The position numbers and the translations under genes are program-made. Below the pieces are notes generated by a model. The model saw only the letters and a list, made by a program, of their open reading frames with translations. It did no database searches and had not been told where the DNA came from. From contig CM042684.1 in the NCBI GenBank assembly GCA_023614405.1, forward strand, positions 473,937,650-474,001,649: a DNA stretch of 64,000 nucleotides, written 5' to 3'. The stretch is from Avena insularis. Lineage: Eukaryota; Streptophyta; Magnoliopsida; Poales; Poaceae. Positions 32,785 to 42,953 of the stretch are shown piece by piece (position 1 is the first letter of the stretch; each line of letters opens with the position of its first letter).

Positions 32785-34092
32785 TGAAATGGGTCGTATG
32801 GGCACCTAGAGGGGGGGTGAATAGGTGCTACTTCAAATTTTAATGCCTTTTCAATTTTAGGCTTAACACAAAGGGTAAATTCTCTAGATAAACTATTAGG
32901 TGGAATTTCCCTATATGCAAACCTAACTACTAGCGAGTAAAGAGCGAGTGGAAGAGGAACGAGTGAACCGTAGTGAAGCACGCTGCGACACAAGATTTGT
33001 TTTACCGCAGTTCCTTCCTTGTTAAGGGAAGTTCGTCTATGTTGGAGGGGTGGGCGATACTAAGACCACCACGCTACAATAGGCCTCACCCTGTTCTCCG
33101 ATGGATCCTGCCACCAAAGGCCTGATCCACCTTTCCACTATAGGAACCCTTCGAGGCGGGTACCGATGCCTTTACACAACTAGCGAGGCACAACTCCACA
33201 ATCAACTTGGAGGCTCCCGTAATGACAACAAGCTGCCACAAGAACAAGTTATCAATAACAAAGAACAAGATCTAGATATTGACAAGAATGCTAGATCAGG
33301 GATTTCTCCAAATGAATGGAGAGGAGTTGATGCGCTTGATTCGTGACGATGATGACGATTCTCTCCTCCTTCAATTCCCTCAAAGATCGAAGCCTTCGGG
33401 TTGTTGAAGTGGGAGATCTAGAATGGGAGCTCTTTCAAAGGGTATGAACAATTTCGAGTGAATCAAGAGTTCTGCTTGTTGGGGAAGAAGGGATATTTAT
33501 ACCCCTTCCAAACCAAGCCGTTGGAGCCTTTGGGGGCCGGATTATCCGGCCCAAGTGAGGGCCGGATTATTCGGCCTGGGGAAAACTCCGCCCTAGATTC
33601 GGATTATCTAGCACAAAAACCGGCCACGGACAGAAGCTCACGCAGACTTGCCCTTCTCAATTTCTCCTGGGGACCGGATTATCCAGCCCTAGGGGAGGGC
33701 CGGATTATCCAGCTGGGGGAAAAGTCCGCCCCAGCCATGGAATATCCGGGGGGAAATTCCGCCCTCAGACAGAAGCTTGCGGAGGAGCTCACTTGGGCGA
33801 TTCCCCTGGGGCTGGATTATCCGCCCAACATGAGGGCCGGATTATCCGGTCCAAGGAGAAAACCCGCCCCAGAGCCGGAATTTTCCGGGGGAAAATCCGC
33901 CCCCATATAGAGACTTGCGCAGAGCCAACCCTGGCCAAGGTGGTCTGGCCGGATTATCCGGCCCATGATGGGGGCGGATAATCCGGCCCCCAAAACTCTC
34001 AAAACTTCCTGCAACACTTAGTGCACATTAGAATAATCCATGGTATTGTTATCTAACACACAAAACTTGGGAAATCATGAAATGTTCTTTCA
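32785..34092 (-). repeat. 5' LTR (copy D) of the SIRE-type element
   Basis: This is a complete 1308-bp LTR, TGAAATGG to TTCTTTCA, next to the primer site and flanked on the right by CTTGC. A TATTTATA at 33494-33501 provides the TATA box (minus strand). The U3 palindrome array spans 33530-33992, directly upstream of the TATA box in the reading direction. It carries variants shared only with copy A. Confidence 0.93.
33530..33992. repeat. Palindromic GGCCGGATTATCCGGCC array in U3 (LTR D)
   Basis: A perfect copy lies at 33535-33551, followed by about nine variants up to 33992. The array occupies the region about 30-500 bp upstream of the TATA box on the minus strand, a typical enhancer position. 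Confidence 0.88.
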
Positions 34093-34097
34093 CTTGC

Positions 34098-35620
34098 CCT
34101 TAATGGAAAATATTGGAGTGGAGGTGGTTGGAAGAAAGGAAATTCCAACTTAAAGCCAAGAATGAAGGTTGAAATAAGGACTTGATACAATTGTGGTAAC
34201 ACTTCTCCGACAATTATACATATGAAAAGAGAGAATATAATCCAAAGTATGAGAATGATGAGGCAAAACCCAAGTCGAAGCCAAAACCCTCAATAAGAAG
34301 AATACATTCAAAGGCAGAGCTCTCATCAACACGACAAATATCTCTGATGATGAGAAGAGGAAGAAAATGTGGTTGGAAGTACTAACTTGGCTATAGTCAC
34401 CCACAACTCTCTCTTCAAGAAAGACCACTACAAGGATTACAATAACTCCTCCTACAAGTGCCTTGTGGAAAAGGAGGTGAATGTAGCCCTTCCTCCCATG
34501 CTCCTATCTTTGCAGCTACTCCTTTCACCTTGGAAAATGTTATGTCCCTAATTGTTGAGGATTTAAATGATGATGCCGCCTTTAAGAAGTTAACTATGTT
34601 TTGCTCCTCTCTTCATGTAGATGCTTGCTCTATGTTTGAGTACTTAATGGATCATGTGTGTGAACTAAGGGAGACCATATAGGAAATGGACACTCTTGCT
34701 TGTGAAGATGAATGTAGATTCAATCTCGTTGAGCAAGAGCTCCATGATGAGAGGCACATGATTGCCTCTCTTACTCAAACTATTGAAATATGAACTTGAC
34801 AAAGTTAAGACCTTTGAGAACCTTGATGAGGCTCTTAAGTAGTCACAAGATATTGATGCTTCAAATAAAGAGCTTGAAGTTGGTGATGTTAATCTCTAAA
34901 AGGATCTTGAGCACCTTGAGAAAGATCACTCTCTTCTCAAAGAGGAGCTCACTAAACTTAGGAAGAATTATGATCAACTTCATGCTTCGCACATGAAGAC
35001 TCTTTCCTCTCCTAGTGCACCTATTGTTGTTGATCTTAATGCTTGTGCTACTAATATTTTGAGTTATCAAGCATGTATCATTCAGAAGAACAAGAAGTTA
35101 AAGGTCCTACTTGAGAAATGGGTCCTCTCATGCATTCAAGGTGAGAAGAACCTCAATGAGGTCCTTAATTAGCCAACAAAAGGAGAGGTCATCTCAAGGA
35201 GGACATGGGTATAACTCAAGCAACAACAAGAAGAATGGTAATCCCCCACAAAAGATAAACTTTGTGCAGGAGAGACACAAATGGACGAAATGGCGATGGG
35301 TATTGAGGTGTTGTGAGTGGAAATGCCACAAGGGGCTATCCTACTCATAACAACTTTGTGGGAAAGTACAACCCATATTATGTGCTTTGCAAAAGTAAAT
35401 ATGGTGAAGTTTATGCAAAATATGTTGGTCCCCGCAATGGTTATAAGTAAATATGGTGAAGTTTATGCAAAATATGTTGGTCCCCGCAATGGTTATGCTT
35501 ATAGGAATTTTTTTATTTGGGTTCCTAAGACCCTTGTGACTAACGCCAAAGGATTAATTGTGAAATAGGTACCTAAAACCAAGCCTTGATTTCTTAATTC
35601 TATGTCACCTGAGCCCTAGG
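34098..35620 (+). pseudogene. Decayed gag-like retroelement fragment (right part)
   Basis: This continues the sequence broken at 5703. A zinc-knuckle-like YNCGNTS, coiled-coil-like stretches (about 34600-35000) and a segment reading SKYGEVYAKYVGPRNGY are visible in the plus frames, with many stops. The last segment is present twice because of a 52-bp tandem duplication. It appears to be the body of an old Copia-type gag, and its family is not certain. Confidence 0.55.
35394..35497. repeat. 52-bp tandem duplication
   Basis: Two near-identical units of 52 bp begin AGTAAATATGG at 35394 and 35446. The period is not a multiple of three, so it shifts the frame of the decayed gag. Confidence 0.9.
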
Positions 35621-35911
35621 TGGGTCCTTAATTATGTATTTGTATCAAAACCAGTGTTAATAAACTTTACCGTTGCTCATCCTAAAACTAGCCAGCACAA
35701 AAATGAAAATATCCAACTGATGTAGGGGCTTCAAGGGACAACAAAAGGAACTTTCCCGCGTGAATAAAAAAACTAGAGTTAGCGCAAAGAAATGCCTACG
35801 ATCTATCATATTAGTGTCCTAACATCGCATCTTTCTAAGATATCAGAATAAAATGGGGTTAGGTAGTATAGCGGAAAGATCAAGGGGAATGTCAGGTCCA
35901 TTGACTCTTAA

Positions 35912-36906
35912 GAGCATCTCTAGCAGATACTGAAAAGGGACCAAAACCGTATAATACCCGCGATTTTGCGGTTTGAGATGGAAATAACGGTCAGAGCAGA
36001 TCCGGTAAAACTTGCAGCGTGTATTTTTTTAAGGGGGGACCGGGAAAGCACACCATGAACCGGCAGATTCCTGGATTCGGAGGCCGAACAGACGGCCCCC
36101 ATATCACATAGAAACCCTTGGCGCGATGGAATATTCAGCTGGCCCTATTCATTCACCCCCACCCACTGCGAGCCGCCTCCACTGCCGCCCTAGATTCACG
36201 ACGTGATGCACCTCGCCGATTCCGCCCCCGGAGAAGCCGCCCGTCGCCCGCTGCCACCATTCCCCACTGCAGCATGGCTGGAGGGGCCCTCGCAACGGAG
36301 ATCCTCCCTCCTACGGTACACTTCTCGTCATCCTGCCCCTAATTTTGTAGGGAGATTTACGCACGTATCCTTAACCATTTGTTCTTGATTTCTACTCGCC
36401 AACCACCCGCTGCGCATGTTGGTGACTGTCTTGACCTCGTTGAGCACCATTGTCAGCTACATGGCCGGCTGTAGACTACAATTTGTTACTTTATTTAAAT
36501 TTACATTCATTTTTTGTGATTTGAAACATTATTTGTATTGAGACCTATTTTTGTATTGGATTTTATTTGTATCATTATTTGATTTGAACAATTATTGTAA
36601 TTTGGATAACTGATGTGGCGATACAATTAATAATTTCAAATTTTACTTCATGTTTGATATCATATTTGTCTGTGACAAGTGAAATATGTGTGCTGATTTT
36701 GAAGAAAATTTGATGTTTTGTGGGCTGAGGTCGAGCCCGGGCGGAACAGACACTGTATCCGCGAACCGTAAAAGGCAATCTCTTTTGTGGTTCATAGATA
36801 CGGTGTCTGTTCCGTCCGGGCTCTTTCAAACCGTAAAATCGCGTTTTCCTGGGCCCGTAAAACACGTTTACCATTCACGTTTTTTCAGTATTCGCTAGAT
36901 ATGCTC
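35912..36906. mobile_element. PIF/Harbinger-like non-autonomous DNA transposon, about 1 kb
   Basis: The terminal inverted repeats GAGCATCTCTAGCAGATACT and (complement of right end) GAGCATATCTAGCGAATACT match at 17 of 20 positions. The flanks are TAA (35909-35911) and TGA (36907-36909), consistent with a mutated 3-bp TWA-type target duplication. No transposase is recognised. The middle is GC-rich (36120-36340), and an internal inverted repeat lies at 36733-36823. Confidence 0.75.
36733..36823. repeat. Internal inverted repeat (hairpin) in the transposon
   Basis: The left arm, GAGCCCGGGCGGAACAGACA and onward to about 36769, pairs with the right arm at 36788-36823 (complement begins GAGCCCGGACGGAACAGACA). 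There are a few mismatches and a loop of about 18 bases. A transcript would fold into a long stem-loop. Confidence 0.85.
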
Positions 36907-36909
36907 TGA

Positions 36910-37514
36910 TGCATAGAAAACTGTAACTATATGTACACAGCCTTTCATAACCTGAATATGCTGGAAAAAGTTTGTATTAGTATGAAGTGCAAGATGAAGC
37001 AAGAAGAAGCAAAAAGAAGCGCGGTTTTCAACTCACGGTCCATCGACCTTGCTTTTCAGTGCTCGGACCGCGGCACGCTTTCAGGAAGCAGCTGCTGACC
37101 ACCGAGGTCGGGAACCCGGGCAGCAACGTGCTACGCCTTCATCTTTTATACAGTTGAGCAAGAGTAAGATTTTGAACAAACTCTGAGCTAATTATGATGG
37201 ATGCCTCAATGGAGGAAGTAGAGGAAATTAAATATCAACGATGAACGGGTAGCAACGATAATATGTTCTTCAAAGTCCCCCTCTTCTATGAAAAAAACCA
37301 AGGCCAAATACTAAATCTATCACGTTGAGCTAGCACCTTCTGGTTTTCTGTTGGGAGTCTGTACTCCAAATTGCAAGGAGAGATGACTAGCAACATGACT
37401 AGCGTGTTGTGAGCGTGCTGCGCTGGTCGAGCCGAGCCGAGCAGAGCCGGCCGACGACGCCAAACTGGTTCGGGCACGACAAGTTCAGATGCAGTGCACC
37501 ATGTCACAATAGTT
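36910..37514. other. Intergenic stretch between two DNA transposons
   Basis: I see no supported gene, RNA or repeat here. It is moderately GC-rich around 37400-37480 with only short frames. Confidence 0.5.
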
Positions 37515-37517
37515 TCA

Positions 37518-38597
37518 GAGCATCTCTAGCAGTTAATGAAAAAGTGCGAACTGACCGAGTAGCATTTTTCAGTTCGCAAGTGTGCGGCACACATCAGTTA
37601 CTGATCTTGCGAACCGTATATTCGAATTTCAAAAACTCCCGGGAAATCATAGACGCGATTTTAGTAGATCAGTTCAGACGGCATATCCGATCAATGCATA
37701 CGTACAAAATATTACAAAGAAAAAAGTTAAAAAGCTTAGTGGACGAGCTCGCCTAGGAGCTTCTGCGGGTGCGCGCATCGCCGATGGGCGAAAATCGAGC
37801 TCGGGGTGGAGCGGTGGCCGTCGTGCCGCCGCTTAGTCGTCGAGGATGATGACGTCCACGTCCATGAGGTCGAGGCGCGCAGATCCGCCGGCTTCCTCGT
37901 CGCGCTCGACCGCTTCCGTCGCCGCAATGGCGCCCTCCCTGTTGGCGCGCTTGGACGCCTCCACTGCCGCAATAGCGGCCTCCAAGAGAGGCGGATGGCG
38001 TCGACGAGCGCATCGCGCTCCTTGTCATCATCGTGCACCCAAAAGAGGCGACGGTTACGGTGGGAGTACGAGGACTTGCCGTGCGTCGGGGTCGTCGGTG
38101 GAGCGAGGAAGTCGACGAATGTGGCAAGGGACGGCGGGGGACGGAGCCCGCAGTTCGTCCATCGCCACACTGCACGACGCTTGGCACCGATGGTCCACGC
38201 CAGCTTCTTGCGGGCTTCATCACCGCAAGGATGCGGCGAGCCCCCCGACTGTGGGTGCCTCCCACCGCCCCTGCCACCGCCACCGCCCACGCGGCCGCCG
38301 CCTAGGCCGCAGCTCCTCCCCACCATGGCCATCGTCGCAGATCCGCGGCTGTCGGTGCTCGAATTGCTTGCCGTAGCTGAAGAGTGTGCACGGTGTCGGC
38401 TAGGGTTTGCACGGCGGAGCGGTTCGGATATGAACCGAACTCGCATCGGCGAGCCGTATTAGTACGGGGCGGATGGGTCGGAGTTCGGGGGCCGAGAAAA
38501 ATGTTTTCGGACTGGACCGTTTACGGGCTCCGTTAGCTCGTAGGTCGCCGGAATTATTCAGTTCCCGGCGTTTTTTAGTAACCGCTGGAGAGAGCTC
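37518..38597. mobile_element. PIF/Harbinger-like DNA transposon with GC-rich interior
   Basis: The left end is GAGCATCTCTAGCAGTTAAT and the complement of the right end is GAGCTCTCTCCAGCGGTTAC. A perfect 3-bp target duplication TCA lies at 37515-37517 and 38598-38600. It is 1080 bp long. The interior from about 37740 to 38450 is very GC-rich, with overlapping long frames in several registers. The minus-strand frame from 38446 is the longest (236 codons) but matches no domain I know. It could be a captured gene fragment or a decayed second PIF ORF. Confidence 0.75.
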
Positions 38598-38600
38598 TCA

Positions 38601-39248
38601 GAACAATTCCAGGACCAAGCGGCATCCTGCGAGAAGCCACTAACGAGCAAGCAAAACAGAGCGAGAGCACGCATGCGCAGACCCTCGCTGGATCTGATGA
38701 TGGTGGTACGCTCGCTCCTCGGCGTCGTCGCGCTGCCTCGCTTCGCTGGTGCCTGGCGGGCTGGCGGCGTCCATGCCCCGCGCCGGGGCAGCCGGGCAAG
38801 AAGAGGGAGCAACGCCACCGGCAGTTTCGTCGCCGCGCCGTCGCGCCGAGGCAGAGCGGAGGGAGAGGCTCGCCGGGAAGGGAAGGGTAGGCGCAGCTTG
38901 CCCTGGCCGACGCCGCCAGCACAGGAGCAGAAAAGGCCCGGGGACGGGGAAAAACCTCGCGCTCGTGAGGGTTTGGGCCCGGCGGGCCGGGCTGACAAAA
39001 GAGCCCGCAGGCCAACATAGTACCCAAAGCCCGGCACGGCGATGGCGTGTCAGACACCTTGAAATACTCCTCCCCTTGGCGCCCGAAGGTAACCGTCTCA
39101 ACCAGCATCTCTCGCCTCGCCTCGCCTCTCCTCTTCTCCCCCTCGCCGGAGCGAAGAACCCATCATCCCCACCTGGCCACCCACCTCTCTCCGTTTCTCC
39201 CTCCACCGCCTCTGCTCGTCGGCGGTCCAGCCGCGCCGGCAGCGACAG
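38601..39248 (+). promoter_or_regulatory. Upstream region of the DUF569 gene
   Basis: This is a GC-rich upstream region. A pyrimidine-rich stretch of CTCGCC repeats (about 39105-39140) and the CT-rich region up to the ATG at 39249 look like a 5' leader. No clear TATA box is seen. Long overlapping frames on both strands here reflect high GC content and have no recognisable domain. Confidence 0.4.
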
Positions 39249-41169
39249 ATGGATCAGTTCCCGGACCATCAGCACGTGTGGCTGCGGAGCCGCGCGCACG
39301 GCACTTACCTCCGCGCCGACAAGGACGGGCATGGCGTCTCCCTCAGCAGTCGTCGCATGTCCATGAAGGCCGCGTGGGCGGTGCACCTCTACTACGGGAA
39401 CCGCCAGCGCGTGCTCCTCCACAGCGCCGCCTACGGCCGCTACCTCTCCGCCACCGACGTCCCGGCGCCGCTCGGCTGCCGCGGCTTCGGCGTCGCGCTG
39501 CGAAACTACGACGATGTTGACGATGTGGCCGTCAGGTGGCAGCCCGTCAGGACGGGGCTCGGGGACGAGATGTGGCTCCGCCACGACCGCGAGGACGACG
39601 TCTACGGCTACCTCCGTGCCAACGGGAGGTACAACCTCTTGAACGCCAACGAAGTCAGCGTCGACGGCTTCAACTACTTCAGCACCATGATGGAGTGGCT
39701 GGTGCAGCCCATCCCCAGCAGGGAGCGCATACCTCGTCTTCCACGTCCCATTGGGGTGAGTTCGCCATGCCCGCTTCTGGATTCTTCTCGAATTGCCTTT
39801 CGGGATTCGGCGGGACCATTCGATTGAGCGAACTGGGTTCTAGAATTTCGTTAATCTGCATCGGAATTTAACCGCGGAGATTGCAAATTGTGTTAAATTC
39901 ACGGGAAGTTCTTGGTTGCCGCCCCTGCATGTTTCTTGACTTCATGCGCCTCGTATTTGTGTTCAACGATCATAAAATTCAGCTAAGTACCTTGCTTCTT
40001 TGATCTCCTGAATATAACCAATGGTTCTCTGCAAATCGCAACTCAACGCAGCCCCACCTCTCCATCCTGCTTCCGTCGCGGAAGATGATGTTCACGGGGA
40101 ACGGCGAAGTGTTCTACATCGAAGACTTCTCGTTCCCTTTCGAGGGAAGGTCCGTGTTCCGCCTGAGGAAGAAGCTGGCCATCCGGCTTGGCATCAAAGA
40201 GGACGTCGCCGACAACCTCGTCATGTACGTCCGACCGGGCACATTCGGGCGGCTTACCCCACTCGTCGTCAACCTACCCCGCAGCACACAGACCCTCGTA
40301 ATCACGGCTGACACGCCAGGTGAGCGACCCTGATATGCACTGGAACAGGCAGATACTATTTGCCGCGTGTCCATGATCTTTTGGTGTTTGTTTTAATGGA
40401 GTGCTTATCTGCATGTGCTTGGAAAGCTTATACTGAAACCTCTGTAGTCCTATATCAGATTGCTCGAAATGGTAGCATCACTGTAGTCTGAAGAACACTT
40501 TACTGAAACTGTCGCTAATTTGCTTCAGTTAGGACATGGGAATTGTATGAACTGTTTTAGCCTTGTAGATAAGTAAAATAAAAGTAGCTGAATGGAAACA
40601 ATATGGAGTATTTACATTGTGCCTGTTGGATTTATCAGTCTGTGTGAAAGTTGTCTAAAGCTAGTTGGTTGTTAGGGAAAATCGTTTCACAAGTCATATG
40701 TTCATACTCCACCTTGATATGGAAATTATTTGTTTTGAAATTAATGTCCTTGGTACAGATCATTCATTTCATCAATTTAATATACTGTCTGCTGCTAGTG
40801 AAAAACTTTGGAACTTGAAAACCCAAATCAGTCCACTCATCTCAGTTCAGCTTCATAAAGAAGTTCTGATTCATACATGATTTAGCCCATTGTAATTGTT
40901 CTGAATAAATGTGAGTGAAATCGAAGGCAGCACTACATGAAGGCTAGCTAGTTCCCGCACATTACATTATTTTTAGGTTTTATACATCAGCTGTCTTGTA
41001 GATCTTGCACTTTGCTTGTTTTAGCAATATGGGCTTATTGATCTTCTGCAATGGTTGCAGTTCATGTGGCATGATACCTAACTGCTTCGCTGTTTGCTGC
41101 TAATACTACTTCACTGTTTCTGTTAATTCAGCTAACGGCGGGCCGCGGTACCCGGATTTCGCGCTGTGA
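39249..41169 (+). CDS. DUF569-domain protein (three exons)
   Basis: The exon model is 39249-39755, 40052-40319 and 41132-41169, with GT-AG introns starting GTGAGT and GTGAGC. The frame is continuous across both junctions, giving 270 residues. Residues 1-169 form the DUF569 domain, a beta-trefoil-like fold related to fascin/actin-crosslinking folds (HVWLRSRAHGTYLRADKDG, repeated GRYLSA, EMWLRHD elements). The second exon encodes the conserved C-terminal module (FEGRSVFRLRKKLAIRLG, then GRLTPLVVNLPR). The last exon is only 38 nt and encodes the conserved-looking tail RYPDFAL. The biochemical role of the family is not established. The start is the first ATG in the domain frame. The gene is intact and lies 1.8 kb upstream of the NET2-type gene. 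Confidence 0.9.
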
Positions 41170-41744
41170 CCAGAGCAGGTCTCCTGACTGTTGCCTTACA
41201 GTTCACCTCTTCAGACGTGTCGCTGTCTCGGACACGTCGACAAAAGAACTCTTAATTTTTTTGCATAGAGATATAGGTCGAGAAAAACTCCGTGGCTCTT
41301 GTTTTGCTAGCTAAACTTGATGATCTGTTCTCGTGACATTGCTTCGACCTTGCGGTTCTAAAGTTCAGAACCTGTTTGCACAATTATGCAGTGACATTGG
41401 TTTGTAATGGCCGGGTTGTTATTCTGGCCAGTACTTCATCGCTGTTAGCTGCATTTATCTTAGATGAAACATCTGATCTGGTGGTTCTTGCAGCGAGTTG
41501 AGCAATTGAGTTCAGCTGTGACGTTTCAAGTTTCAGTCCAACGAAGGTGTCACCTTCTCTAATTTTGTTTGTTGGTTATGTGCAACAGCAGCAACCCAGA
41601 CTTACCATTTTGTGTTGGCCCGGTTAAGCGTGCAAAATTCCGAACTGGAAAAGGTTCTCTGAAACCCGGATAATAATTCTGCTATCAAGGTAGTTCTCAA
41701 TTTATGCATCCTTCTCTAATCTTGGGCGACAGCCTGTTTCGAGG

Positions 41745-41747
<3 letters not shown>

Positions 41748-41817
<70 letters not shown>

Positions 41818-41832
41818 GCGTGCGTGCGTGTG
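41748..41832. repeat. (GT)n microsatellite with GTGC tail
   Basis: More than 30 GT units are followed by interrupted GTGCGTGC units. The Cys-Val open frames across it are artefacts. Confidence 0.95.
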
Positions 41833-42336
41833 AAATTCAGGACATGCGAATCTTTGTTCTTACATGCAATTTGTACACATCATCCTTGCAACTAGCTAGC
41901 AAATCAAGATGCAGTTTTCGTATAAACACTTACTGTATTATCTTTACATAACATGAGTATTCCGAGTTTGGAGTTGTAGCGACCGGCTCATTGGAGAAGA
42001 AAACGGCAATAAACATGAGAGTGCGTGCTGAGTTGTAGTGGCACCACGCCTGTGTTTCAGTTCTCAGCTTTGGTTGTTGTACTGGTGCTTTCAGTGGTTA
42101 CCACTGTTAAGCAGTTGAGAAACAATGCAATACCCATAGCCTGATTAGAGCAGTGAACTAAAGCAAACCGTCATTTTTCTAAAGCAAATCCGTAACATTT
42201 GTCATGTTACAGATCTTCAGCTCACTAACATTTGTCATGTTTTTGGCAGTGAACTAAAGCAAATCCAACCATGTCCTTTCTTTCGCCATAGCCTGATTAG
42301 AGCAAAACTAGTCTGAAAACGCAAATTCGCCATAGC

Positions 42337-42356
42337 TTTTTTTTTTTTTGAGATCA
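42337..42356 (-). mobile_element. 20-bp T-rich insertion with 16-bp target duplication
   Basis: A run of about 13 T followed by GAGATCA is bracketed by GCAAATTCGCCATAGC (42321-42336) and GCAAATTCGCCGTAGC (42357-42372), one mismatch. Read on the minus strand this is a short 3' fragment ending in poly(A), flanked by a long target duplication, as expected for an extremely 5'-truncated LINE/SINE-type insertion. Confidence 0.65.
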
Positions 42357-42400
42357 GCAAATTCGCCGTAGCTGCAGTGGAGAAACAGGGTAGCATCAGG

Positions 42401-42953
42401 CCAGAAAACATTGGGCCTTATTAATGGTCCACTGGGCCTTTAGCCCTTTACCGCTCTCTCCTATACCAGCCGCTACGGCGGAGCAGACCGGCGGCCGCCA
42501 GGCGCCAGCCCCGCCTTTCCTCCCCCTACCCCTACGGCAGCCGACCGCACCACCACCCACCACCTCGCGCCGCCCGAATGGCGGAAAAACACACCGGGCT
42601 ACCCGCCACACCCGCGCTTCCATCCGCTCCCACCACCGGCCGCGCGCGTCGCTCGCGCCCGCCCACCCCCGCGGCAACCGCACGAAAACAAGCCCCTCCC
42701 CTTTTGTCCTATTTCGCCATGCCACTCCCCACCACGGACCAACCTCCCCTCTCCTCTCCTCCTCCGGCGGCTACGACCCCCGCTGCACGGGCGCACCACA
42801 AACCGCATCGCGCTATCGCCGCCACCGTCCCGTCGCGGCGCAGAAGCACACGCCCCCCACGGCACCGAGGGCGGGCGGCCGACGACGTGGACAAGGAAGG
42901 GGGAGGGGCAAAGCGAGAGGGACGGCCGCGGCGCGGCGTGACCCCTTCCAGCC
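42401..42953 (+). promoter_or_regulatory. Promoter and 5' leader of the NET2-type gene
   Basis: Two TGGGCC site-II-type elements (42412-42417 and 42433-42438), commonly bound by TCP factors in plants, lie about 530 bp upstream of the ATG. The GC-rich sequence from about 42470 is probably leader. The transcription start is not determinable. Confidence 0.4.

Larger units (their letters stand above)
5704..34092 (-). mobile_element. SIRE/Maximus-type Copia retrotransposon complex with nested insertions
   Basis: The outer limits carry the same 5-bp target duplication, CTTGC (5699-5703 and 34093-34097). Reading on the minus strand: 5' LTR 34092-32785; a primer site complementary to initiator tRNA-Met (TGGTATCAGAGC, complement of 32771-32782); gag from 32732; protease 31380-30802; integrase, reverse transcriptase and RNase H 15132-12247; an additional ORF 10977-9433; a purine-rich tract; 3' LTR 8897-7591. 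To the left lie further partial LTRs (5704-6672 and 6811-7524). The integrase is split by a 15.6-kb insertion at 15134-30781. Without that insertion the 7591-34092 element is about 10.8 kb, a normal size for the SIRE lineage. Several frames are broken, so it is probably not autonomous now. Confidence 0.85.
41170..42400. other. Intergenic region between DUF569 and NET2-type genes
   Basis: This presumably includes the DUF569 3' UTR. It holds a long GT microsatellite (41748-41812), a local duplication of the phrase CATAGCCTGATTAGAGCA (42136 and 42286), and a tiny T-rich insertion at 42337-42356. No other gene is seen. Confidence 0.6.

Noticed and set aside
38558..39584. Long minus-strand ORFs upstream of and across DUF569 exon 1 (up to 314 codons)
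   Set aside because: They are shadows of a GC-rich region and antisense to the DUF569 domain. No recognisable domain.
41704..41951. ORFs made of Cys-Val repeats
   Set aside because: They are a simple translation of the GT microsatellite.
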